A stretch of DNA of 12,118 bases from NCBI GenBank assembly GCA_003024985.2, contig PXIH01S0018690.1, one strand, 5' to 3'. Under the pieces are notes generated by a model. It ran no database searches, was not told the origin of the DNA, and saw only the letters and a program-made list of their open reading frames with translations. The position numbers and the translations under genes are program-made. Position 1 is the first letter of the stretch; the number at the start of each line of letters is the position of its first letter. Positions 1 through 7,513 of this stretch are shown in pieces. Source of the DNA: Euperipatoides rowelli. Taxonomy: Eukaryota > Onychophora > Udeonychophora > Euonychophora > Peripatopsidae.

Positions 1-113
1 CCCTTTCACTATTGGAATTAGATGTATTGTTAAATTAAATAAAGGTAAATTTAATAATAAAATAATTTGATAACTTAAAAATATAAATTGATTATTTTTA
101 ATTTATAATGGCT
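1..113. repeat. AT-rich 113-bp repeat, copy 1
   Basis: This segment begins CCCTTTCACTATTGG and ends TTTATAATGGCT. It recurs at 201-313 with a single difference (T at 25, C at 225). The copies are exactly 200 bases apart and are separated by 87 bases of other AT-rich sequence, so this looks like part of a tandem array with a 200-bp unit. Copy 1 starts at the first base of the window, so the array may continue upstream. No coding potential was recognised. Confidence 0.95.
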
Positions 114-200
114 AAGAAATTTACAGGTATACAAAAAAAAAATAGCACCTTTGACATTCAGGTTCACTGTTATTTTAATACAAAACATCAAATAAGTTAA

Positions 201-313
201 CCCTTTCACTATTGGAATTAGATGCATTGTTAAATTAAATAAAGGTAAATTTAATAATAAAATAATTTGATAACTTAAAAATATAAATTGATTATTTTTA
301 ATTTATAATGGCT
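201..313. repeat. AT-rich 113-bp repeat, copy 2
   Basis: This is the second copy of the repeat at 1-113, matching at 112 of 113 positions. The match stops abruptly at 313. Copy 1 continues into AAGAAATTTACAGG, whereas this copy runs into LINE-derived sequence. The near identity means the duplication is recent or has been homogenised, in contrast to the heavily decayed LINE beside it. Confidence 0.95.
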
Positions 314-327
314 GATGGCCGGCTACA

Positions 328-600
328 GATTATGTAATTGTTAACAAGGATGAGGTAGGTAGGTCAACACATCTCAGTACTTCAGCCAATTCAACACAGG
401 CAGTGCTCACAGGCTAGTAAGGTGCCAAACCATTCTAAATGCAGCATATAAAAGGATTAAACATGTCAAAAAGAAGGTTCAGTCAATTGTTATGGAAAAT
501 CTAAGGAAGCAGAGATATGAGTTTCAGTTCAAACTTAAATCGGATTTAATGCATTATAGATATACAAGAAGAAGTACAAGATCTAGAAAAAATCAATCTT
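328..600 (+). pseudogene. LINE endonuclease C-terminus and start of linker, broken
   Basis: From 328 one frame reads DYVIVNKDEV, a typical strand near the end of an exonuclease/endonuclease/phosphatase domain. A frameshift follows, and a second frame reads SQYFSQFNTGSAHRLVR at about 372-424. The intact family has G-S-D-H-R in the active-site loop. Here the Asp is Ala, so the usual catalytic Asp-His pair is broken. A basic stretch with KRIKHVKKK and RKQRYEF follows, as in the linker of these proteins, ending at a stop near 600. The upstream endonuclease domain is missing. Confidence 0.75.
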
Positions 601-839
601 ACCATTAAATAAAATATCCTAGTTGGGCTACTGCAAAATAAATTGCTGGTACAAAAGACAATAAATCTGATAAAAAAAAATACTATCACAAAACACTAAA
701 ATCTAATGAAAAAGCTACCGTAGGTATGTGAAATGAAAAACAAGGAAGATTCATATTCCAAAATTTAATGTGTTGAGTTATGTGATTTGATCAAGAAACA
801 ACTGAGGAAGATAAAAGTTTGAAAAAAACTAAACAAAGG

Positions 840-1572
840 TTAATGGTTATGAAAAAAACTAAAGAATACCAATAAAAGAAAAAGATGGTACAATTATTAT
901 AAATAAATAACTTATTGTACAAAGAGTTGAAGAATTTTCCAAGACACTCTATCAGGCTGGATCATCTAATAAAAACATTAAGGAGGAAGATCTAAAAGAA
1001 AACAATAATGATTTGACTGACACAATGATTAATGTACCACATGCACTCACAGAAGAAGTTAAGCATTCAGTGAAACACATAATGAATGGAAAGGCACCAG
1101 GTGAAGACAACATTATAATTGATTTTATAAAAAAAGGAGTGGATGAACTAAAAAAAAACCCATTGGTTCGGTGTTTTTAAGAATACTTAAAACAAAGAAA
1201 TATACCATTTGGTTGGAGTATTTCTGTCGTAATATTGTCATACAAGAAAGGTGATAAAGAAGAACTTAAAAATTACAGACCTATAAGCTTGTTACCAGTC
1301 ATATATAAAATATTCACCAAGGTTCTGATAAATAGATTACAAAAGAATTGGATGTAGGTCAATCAAAAGAACAAGCTGGTTTCAGGAGTGGATTTATCAA
1401 CATGGACCAACTAAAAATAATATGAGAAGTCATTCAAAGATGCAATGAATATGAATTCCCCCTTTATTTAGGATTTGTTGACTATGAAAAATCCTTTGAT
1501 TCAATTTACACTTAATTTGTTTTGGATGCCCTAAAGAGACAAGGTATTAATAAAGCATATATTGATTTGGAT
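840..1572 (+). pseudogene. RTE-type reverse transcriptase fragment, broken
   Basis: The frame from about 875 reads DGTIIINK, then a stop, then a long run ending in HIMNGKAPGEDN (about 1079-1112), the RT N-terminal motif. After frameshifts come SVVILSYKKGD, NYRPISLLPVIYKIF (1271-1315), EQAGFRSGF (1369-1395) and GFVDYEKSFD (1471-1500). The last is RT motif A, and the metal-binding Asp codon at 1480-1482 is retained. LDALKRQGINKAYIDL follows to about 1569. The fingers/palm order is correct, but the motif C (YxDD), thumb and 3' end are absent. Several in-frame stops (for example at 905 and near 1177) make it non-functional. Confidence 0.85.
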
Positions 1573-2451
1573 GAAGAAGTTTAAGACAGGTGGATCCTGT
1601 CATAAACTTATTCATCCATGCATGATTATAGGTACAACCAGTGGTTATTTCCCATATGGTGCTCGATATTATTTGATTTGCATTAGACAGATACTGGAGA
1701 TCTCATTTTGGCCAGCCACACTGCCCTTATTGTTTTTTTTTTCTTGTATTGTTGTCATTTACATTAAAATGCACTGTGGCGCCATCTATTGAACAAGAAA
1801 AATGCTTTTTTTAGTTGAATAACAAATTTAAACAAAGGGTTTTTAGATAGACTTTTTTGTTTTTTGTGAGTTATGTTAAATCATCATTATTAAAGGTAAT
1901 TCTCGGGACTTCCTGTATTTTCATAACACCTTTATAATTATAATGTGATAAAATAATGTTTCTCTTGTCTCGTTCTCATGGTCCAGTCTGTAGCAATGCA
2001 GGCTGAATAGCCAGGACGAAGACATAAACTGAGACGTTTCGCATCTCAGTCGAGCAAGGTTTGGAATGGTTTTTTCCTTAGCTTATAATACCTCACCAGG
2101 GTTTTTTAACTCAGTATGTTGGCTCTAATAGAACCATAGTTGGACATAGTGTTTAAATGAGTTTAATCATTTCTATTACCATCTATTAAAATAAAGATTA
2201 TTTGTCTATGATAGGTAACTTTATTTTTTAAAAATAAAAATAAAAAAAATATTCTTTCTCATAATAATTACATCAATGTAGACATGTTTTTAATAAATAA
2301 AAGTTTATAATTACATAATTTAAACACATATTATAAAGAACTTCAATTATTTAACATCAGATTGTCTCAAAAATGACAGTACTAGGTTGTTCTTTAAAAT
2401 GACAAAAGGTATATAATCCTCACATAATCACACTGTCAGGTTATAGAATTT
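1573..2451. other. Unassigned region with a GC-richer island
   Basis: No gene is recognised. The stretch has T-runs (1731-1743, 1801-1860) and a GGCGCCATCTATTG segment near 1779. A clearly more GC-rich block lies at about 1936-2130 with sharp compositional edges. Within that block, ACTGAGA (2028-2034) and TCTCAGT (2044-2050) form a perfect 7-bp stem with a 9-base loop. The block might be a SINE or exon relic, but no tRNA-like box, splice pattern or protein motif could be confirmed. Confidence 0.5.
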
Positions 2452-2702
2452 ACTCTAAAGTAGATTGTTATATAAACTTTCTGAATATTATGTGAATCTG
2501 TTTAAATATTCATATTTTAAAAGGTATTTTAATAGGATTTTATTAAAAGCCTAATAAAATATTTAGCCCAAGAAAATATTATTTTACTTTAAAGTGGGTT
2601 TTTATATAAACTTTCATATTCGTTGTATAAATATTTTAATATATTTAGATTTTAAATGATACTTTTAAAAGTTTATTTTTTTTTATCAAGCAAGAAAATA
2701 TT
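2452..2702. repeat. Degenerate tandem duplication, about 125-bp unit
   Basis: Two adjacent units share the same order of landmarks. Each has a CTAAAG/TTAAAG start, TATATAAACTTTC, an AT-rich middle, a TTTTAAA block, and the end AAGAAAATATT (2570-2580 and 2692-2702). Unit 1 is about 2452-2580 and unit 2 about 2584-2702. A weaker partial third unit may follow at about 2703-2770. The base composition is extremely AT-rich, so part of the similarity may be compositional. Confidence 0.55.
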
Positions 2703-3332
2703 ATATAGAATCATATAAAACTTTTCACTTAAAACATTTTACTTAATGGCTTTATTATAAAATATTTATTATTAAAAGAAATTTCCTGAAGGAACTGTGT
2801 TTTTTATTTACATATATACAATTTTATATATTTTTTTAAATAGAACATATTTTTTAATTCTATAAGTTTCTTGAGCCTTTTTTATAAGATATCGGCCATC
2901 TTTTTCTTACAGGCGACTCCTGGTGTCCATTTCATGATCAATCAAAGTTTCATGGTTTCTAAATGGAATGAAAAAAAAAACCCAATAGCCCAGGTCCCTA
3001 GTGAAAAAAGGACATGGATTTTGGGGTCAGACATGAGGATTATACCCTGACCCACAATGTATATGCTAAGGCAGCCTTTTTTTGGCCAAGCTCAACCCAT
3101 TTGACAAATATAAAATAATTTATTCATAATAAAAATAAGAAATTTTTAAAAGGTATTATTTATTCCACAAAATTATAAATAATAAAGATTTTGGGCCCAT
3201 TTGGTACTATACAATTTATATATTTTTATCATTTTATAAAATGCAAGTTTTATAAACCCTATTCATTTCTGGGTAAACAGAGATAGACCTAACTTTGAAT
3301 TTTATTTATTTATTATTAATAGTACAATACTT
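2703..3332. other. AT-rich unassigned stretch before the fold-back
   Basis: No gene is recognised. A less AT-rich patch at about 2930-3100 contains an A10 run near 2971 and a small imperfect inverted pair, GGGGTCAG (3023-3030) against CTGACCC (3047-3053). The last 50 bases or so (3280-3332) show faint similarity to the reverse complement of 7514-7570. The left arm of the fold-back may therefore begin slightly earlier than annotated. Confidence 0.4.
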
Positions 3333-3783
3333 TTTGACCCTAAAAAAATTCCCATAAAGTTGAATTTTTGATATGCTGTTAAAAATGTGCTTCTGAACAA
3401 CATACTAAAAGCTACCTAAAATACCACTGTTGCATCATCCATCATCTTGAAAAAATGTTCACTATACTAAAAAATTAACTTTACAGTAATTAAAATAGAA
3501 CAACTTATTATAAAATAACTTAATATTTTTTCATATAAAATTTTATGTTATAGGGGGAATAAAAAAAAACAAAAAAAAAAAACAATATTTTTAATGAATA
3601 TTTTAAAGCACAGACATATTATAGACAAAAAAATCAAAGTAGGTAAAAAAAGTTATATTATAATACATTGCTAAAACTTTTTAATTATTTTACAGAAACA
3701 TTTATTGCATAGCTAATTTCTAATATTCATATATTTTTAGTCTTCTCATGTTCAATATATTTTATTCTTTTTCAAGAAAAAAA

Positions 3784-4527
3784 CTAATGAGTTTGTGCAA
3801 ACAATTCATATATAAGTTACACACTTTGCCAACAACTAATACCATTGATACTCACTCACTTGTATTCACCAGATGATCTGGAGCTTGTGGTAAAAGAGAC
3901 ATCAGTGGTTTTTTAAATGTCTATTAGGAACCATCACCAAATGATGGGATTTAGCTTATTTCCTACCCAAACGTGTACTGGATAGTAAATTCTTAAAGAA
4001 TGTTGGTACATGGCTTCTGAAGTGTGAGGCCAAATTACAAATTTAATTTTGATGAAAGTTGCAGACTAGCAGACAAGTTTACAGTAGGAGAACTACGAAG
4101 GAAATCATATTTGCTTCTTCTTTTACCTCCCTCTAATGTTATTAACAAACTTTTAACCATCTATCACTATTTCAACCACTAAAGAGTTTCGGTTATCAAA
4201 AATGACTACTACATCAAGAAGTCCTAATGAGATCTCATTCTCTTTAGACCTTAGACTTTACCTTTTTTTATAGAACTAAGAAGATGTATAACAACCCACC
4301 ATGGCATGGTAAACAGAATAAAATGTATCAGGTCACCTGTAACTTTTAACAATTGTTGAATATTTATAAACTGACTTAACAATTGGTAACTCACTTCTTT
4401 AAGAAAATACATCAGAAAATGTAGATGTTAATGCTAAAAGTAAAACTGAAATATCTGTGCCTTCACTGAAAACAATGTTTCTTTTTTTCTTTTTTCAGAT
4501 TCCCTTACAGCTTCATTTTTAAACAAC
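3784..4527 (-). pseudogene. C-terminal half of transposon-associated PIN-like/CXC-type gene, left copy
   Basis: Read on the minus strand from 4527, interrupted frames give V-V, then REAVRE-type residues, FSEGTDISVLLLALTS (the last acidic motif region of the nuclease-like domain), KVTGDLIHFILF, SSIKKGKV, LEGGKRRSKYDFLRS (about 4090-4140) and finally LPQAPDHLVNTSE (about 3856-3893). The order matches the right-arm copy and the family pattern of a LPPAPDxLL segment just before a cysteine tail. Here the tail is largely deleted: only residual similarity continues to 3784 and most cysteines are gone. At least eight stops or frameshifts show it is dead. It is an inverted partner of the copy at 5854-7054. 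Confidence 0.75.
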
Positions 4528-4772
4528 ATACTTGTGTGGAAACAAGTACAACTATTGAAATGTTTTGCTGTACAAAATGTAAAACTTCGTAACATCATGT
4601 AATATGAGTAGTCTATCTAGACAGTAAAGAGACGAAGTCATAGGTGGCTAAGGCAACGTTTACCATTTAGAAGTACACCTTATTGTTATCATATTCAGTA
4701 GTAACAGCTATTCAATAAAATGGAGTGGGACCATGTGTTGGTCATAATTCTATGCAAAATATTATGAGCTAA
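4528..4772 (-). other. Arm segment between centre and coding copy, intron-like (left)
   Basis: These 245 bases correspond, inverted, to 5611-5853 in the right arm (243 bases). They show no coding similarity to the family in any frame I tried. In the right arm the equivalent segment ends TTTCCAACATGCAG immediately before the coding match, like a splice acceptor. The left copy has lost the CAG. It is probably the 3' part of an intron, although a promoter or terminal region is possible. Confidence 0.4.
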
Positions 4773-4775
4773 TTT

Positions 4776-5609
4776 TACCAATTGCATTTAAAAATAAGAA
4801 ATTAAAGTGAATTGCTACAAATTGCTTTAAAGTTATTGAAGAAATAGTATAAATCCACAGCTTCTATTTCAGTGAATTATGTATGTAATCCATATATATG
4901 AAGAGTCATCTGATTAGATGGGTTATGAATTAGCTCCTCTACTTCACTCATTGTTTGATGATTTTTCAATGCACAAGTGCTAAAAATCCTCCGGATACAT
5001 ATTTACTATAATGGTAAGTATTAGAAGAGATTTAGAAGTAGGCAACAAATTAATGGTATGTTATTGATGGAGGTATTTTGGTTTTTGCACAAAGTAGTTT
5101 TGCCAATGTTAACTATCTTTAAGGCTATATTTCAGTAATATTTGTCCAACATACTCAGTCACTTTATAATTGCCAGAAAAATAGTTTTTGATGAGTGTCT
5201 TGAACCAACAACAAAATCTTTCAAACAAAGTCAAAGAGCTGTTAGTATTTTTTCACCAGATATCTTAATGAATAAAAACATGATACCCCCACCCATTTCA
5301 CAAGTAATATTTCTGTGCAACCATAAGAATGAACATATTTCAATAATACTATGATTAATTTTCTATGAAATTCTGGTATTAATTGCATTCAAGCTGAAGA
5401 TGATGCTGATGAAGTTGTTTAAAAGAATCTATAAAGGAATCTGAAATAGGAAAAAATCCCCACTGTTGTCAGTGATCAAACATATATTTTAGTTTGGCTT
5501 GTAGAATTTTTGATGTACCTTCTTAAAGAAGACACCCACCTAGTCCGTTTATAAAAATCCAACAATTGATGAAAGTTACATGTAGCTTGACACATTTCAT
5601 TCTGTTTAC
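4776..5609 (+). pseudogene. N-terminal half of transposon-associated FEN/PIN-like gene, centre of fold-back
   Basis: Interrupted plus-strand frames give, in order: ATNCFKVIEEIV (from about 4812), NPQLLFQ (4852-4872), GYELAPLLHSLFDDFSM (4921-4971), LEVGNKLMV, DGGILVFA (5066-5089), NVNYL, IVFDECLEPTTK, RRAV-like QRAVSIFSPD, IFLCNHKN (5307-5330), QAEDDADEVV (5390-5419) and TVVSDQTYILVWLVEF (about 5462-5509). This is the order seen in a multi-copy, repeat-borne protein family of arthropods and cnidarians. The three acidic motifs (DGG, EDDADE, SDxxxIL) match the N-terminal, EAD and D-x-D positions of FEN-1/PIN-like nucleases. The second Asp of the last motif is Tyr here. The 5142-5354 frame is the longest uninterrupted piece. 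The nuclease role is inferred from motif spacing only. Confidence 0.75.
5414..5608 (+). repeat. Coding direct repeat, copy B (pairs with 5854-6045)
   Basis: This stretch, starting GTTGTTTAAAAGAA and ending CATTCTGTTTA, aligns along its length with 5854-6045, which starts GTTGTTTTAAAAGAA and ends CATTCTGTTTTA. Shared landmarks are the GGAATCT, TTTTAG, AATTGxTGAAAGTTACA and GACxxATTTCATTCTG segments. Both encode the VV...VFS-type end of the nuclease-like domain. So the same coding region is present twice on the plus strand and once more, inverted, in the left arm. Confidence 0.85.
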
Positions 5610-5610
5610 T

Positions 5611-5853
5611 TTAGCTCATAATATTTTGCATAGAAATATGACCACAGTTTATTGAATAAACTTTTATTCGTGAATATAATACCAATTCTGGTGCACTTAT
5701 TTATGGTAAACATTGTCTTAGCACATGATAGAGTTTTTACTCTGACTTTGTCTATTTACTGTTTAGATAGGTAACTCATAATACATGGTATTATGAAGCT
5801 TAAAATTCCCTATCATAAAATATTTCAATAGTGTACTTGTTTCCAACATGCAG
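5611..5853 (+). other. Intron-like segment (right arm)
   Basis: No family motif is found here. The segment ends with GTGTACTTGTTTCCAACATGCAG (in two parts: pyrimidine-containing TTTCC, then CAG at 5851-5853) directly before the coding match begins at 5854. The direct-repeat similarity to copy B begins at the same point, where copy B instead has the continuous coding sequence GCTGATGAA. That is what an intron present in one copy and absent from the other would look like. The matching 5' donor is not visible because the segment is cut at 5611. Confidence 0.45.
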
Positions 5854-6085
5854 GTTGTTTTAAAAGAAACTGTAAAGGAATCTTAAAAAGGAAAACATGT
5901 CATTGTTTTCAGTGAAGGCACAAATATTTTAGTTTTACTTTTAGAATTAACACCTCTACCATTTTCAAGTATTTTCTTATCCACTAATAATTGCTTTAAC
6001 AATTGTTGAAAGTTACAGGTGACCTGACAAATTTCATTCTGTTTTACAATGCCATGTTTGGTAGTAATACAACTTCTGTATTCTA

Positions 6086-6488
6086 GCCAAGGGGCGGTCG
6101 CAGAGGGTTGAGCTGTGCTGCTTCGTATTCTTGTTAAAAAGCCCAAGCTAGCGACAAGGGACAAGGGTTCGGCAGCTTGAGCTGTCCGACCTTGCTTTCA
6201 ATCTGTCTTTCTTCCTGAAAGACATAAAGAAACAGGTGCTTTCAACCCAGTAGTTCTTATCACTTCGAGGTTATGTTCCATAGCTTGTGTATGCAAAGTT
6301 ACATATGATATCAACTGAACTACCAGTTGAATAATAGATACTGTAAATAGTTTAAATAAAATTGTAAATAGATTAAGTTAATATACTGTAAATAGTTTCC
6401 ATCTGAAACGATTTGCGTTAGTCAGTCAGGCAGGTATTGGATGTTGGCGTATTGGAGAATAAGCCAAAAAATAAACGCCTTCATTCTA
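6086..6488 (+). mobile_element. Unclassified LTR-like insertion with 6-bp target duplication
   Basis: The left arm runs uninterrupted across the corresponding point, whereas the right arm gains about 397 bases here, flanked by ATTCTA at 6080-6085 and 6483-6488. The insert is less AT-rich at its left end (GGGGCGGTCGCAGAGGG). It has three TGTAAATAG motifs (6342-6350, 6362-6370, 6387-6395), an arthropod-initiator-like TCAGTC at 6422-6427 and AATAAA at 6470-6475 close to its right end. The last two suggest a solo LTR in plus orientation. However, the ends are not TG...CA and no terminal inverted repeat is seen, so the class is open. Confidence 0.7.
6379..6427 (+). promoter_or_regulatory. Possible LTR-type core promoter
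   Basis: TAATATA at 6379-6385 lies roughly 40 bases upstream of GTTAGTCAGTC, whose TCAGT (6422-6426) matches the arthropod initiator consensus. AATAAA at 6470-6475 follows about 45 bases later. This spacing is usual for a short R region in insect LTRs. The motifs are short and could occur by chance. Confidence 0.3.
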
Positions 6489-7513
6489 TAAAAAGGTAAA
6501 GTCAAGGCCTAAAGTGAATGAGATCCCATCAGGAGATTCTTGGTGTAGCTAACTTTTTTAATAACCCAAATTCTTCAGTGAATGAAATAATGAATACTGG
6601 TGAAAGGTTTATCATAACATTATATTGAGGGAAAATTAGAGAAAAATTGGATCACTTCATTACTACTCTTACGCTGCAAGTTACCACTTGCATCAAAATT
6701 AAACTTTACTTTATTGCCCCTCACTTCACCATACACTAAGTACCTACATTCTTTGAGAGTTTACTATTGGTTAGGAAATAAGCTAAATCCCATCAATCGG
6801 TGATATTTCCTAACAGACAATATTTTAAAAACATATGGTGTCTATTTTAACACCAACTCCAGATCATCTGTTGAAATTTGTTGAGCTTCAGCTGTAAGAA
6901 AGAATATATAACAAACTGTGAATGCAAACGTGCAAGTATCAATTGTATAGCATTATGTGGAACTTGTATGGGTATTAGTTGCACAAACTCATTAGATATT
7001 TATTGGAAGAGGAAGAAGAATGTATTAAAAAAGAACATGGGTAACCATGTATGATTATTAGAAATTAGCAATTATCATAACTTTTCCCTTTCAACAAATG
7101 ATTCTATAAAATAATACAACAGTTTTAATTAAACTAGTAAAGTATCATAATATAACTTTTTTTATCTACTTTGATTATAATTTTTTTTTTGTTTATAATA
7201 TTTTGTGTGATTTAAAATATTTATTAAAAATGTAATTTATTTTTTTGTTTTTATTCCCCTTTAACATGAAATTTTATATGAAAAAAAATCCTAAGTTATT
7301 TTTTAAGTTTATTCCAACTGTCACTTAAAACCTTTTAAAAATATTCTATTTTAATTAATACAAAGTTAATTTTTCAAAATAGTGGCCATTTTTTCAAGAT
7401 GAAGGATGATGTAAGAGTGGGATTTTAGGTAACTTTTAGTATGTTATTAAGAAGCACATTTTTAACTACATATCCACAATATTCAGCTTTATGGGTGATT
7501 TTTCGGGGTCAAA

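Larger units (their letters stand above)
314..1572 (+). mobile_element. Decayed RTE-type non-LTR retrotransposon fragment
   Basis: The segment contains, in order, the end of an apurinic-type endonuclease domain, a lysine-rich linker and the first part of a reverse transcriptase, all on the plus strand with many stops and frameshifts. The motif set (an SDHRLVR-like box, GKAPGED, NYRPISLL, EQAGFR, FVDYEKSFD) is that of the RTE-like endonuclease/reverse transcriptase elements widespread in insects. The 5' side is truncated against the 113-bp repeat at about 314. The 3' side stops being recognisable after about 1572, before the YxDD box. No poly-A or simple-repeat tail and no target duplication were found at the edges. 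Confidence 0.85.
3333..4772 (-). repeat. Left arm of large inverted repeat
   Basis: The reverse complement of this arm aligns along its whole length with 5611-7513 once the 403-bp insertion in the right arm is removed (about 1440 against 1500 bases). Anchors, left/right, include 3368-3480 with 7390-7480, the AGATGATCTGGAG segment at 3871 with the one at 6860, and TTTAGCTTATTTCCTA with its complement near 6775-6790. The inner ends are a perfect 23-bp inverted match, 4750-4772 against 5611-5633. By eye the best stretches are about 80-90% identical and the AT-rich parts less so. Confidence 0.9.
5854..7054 (+). pseudogene. C-terminal half of transposon-associated PIN-like/CXC-type gene, right copy, interrupted
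   Basis: From 5854 the frame reads VVLKETVKES, a stop, then FSEGTNILVLLLELTP (5908-5955), the third acidic motif region. After a frameshift it reads FGSNTTSVF (6057-6083), corresponding to the family's G-C-D-T-T-S box with Cys-Asp replaced by Ser-Asn. An insertion occupies 6086-6488. Coding similarity resumes with KGKVK and LGNKLNP (about 6768-6795), then TPDHLLKFV, then, one frame over, a cysteine cluster at 6893-6982 with spacing C-x7-C-x-C-x6-C-x3-C-x2-C-x4-C, followed by TNS and a basic tail to a stop at 7052-7054. The cysteine pattern resembles CXC/CRC (tesmin/TSO1-like) zinc-binding motifs. It is the best preserved part and probably bound DNA, by inference. Confidence 0.75.
5611..7513 (+). 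repeat. Right arm of large inverted repeat
   Basis: This is the inverted partner of 3333-4772. It includes an intron-like segment (5611-5853), the C-terminal coding half (5854-7054, interrupted by an insertion at 6086-6488) and an AT-rich 3' part (7055-7513). The 3' part keeps long matches to 3333-3780, for example TTTTTTCAAGATGA and AAGCACATTTTTAAC. The outer end is placed at GGGGTCAAA (7505-7513), matching TTTTGACCC at 3332-3340. Fainter similarity may extend to about 7570. Confidence 0.9.

Noticed and set aside
108-200. Small open frame starting MAKKFTGIQ within the first repeat
   Set aside because: It has only 30 codons, and the second repeat copy shares the ATG but not the rest. There is no sign of selection or motif.
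1562-1792. 76-codon plus-strand open frame
   Set aside because: It begins at the edge of the LINE relic in a different frame from the RT coding and runs into T-rich sequence. No family motif is present.
1895-1917. GGTAATTCTCGGGACTTCCTG resembling a mariner terminal repeat (reverse strand begins TACAGGAAGTCCC)
   Set aside because: No matching opposite end or transposase sequence lies at a suitable distance, so the resemblance is too weak to call.
3023-3053. GGGGTCAG ... CTGACCC inverted pair
   Set aside because: It is short, imperfect and isolated, with no RNA or terminator context in a eukaryotic region.
5883-6164. 93-codon minus-strand open frame
   Set aside because: It is antisense to the plus-strand family coding region and crosses into the LTR-like insertion, so it is a chance frame.
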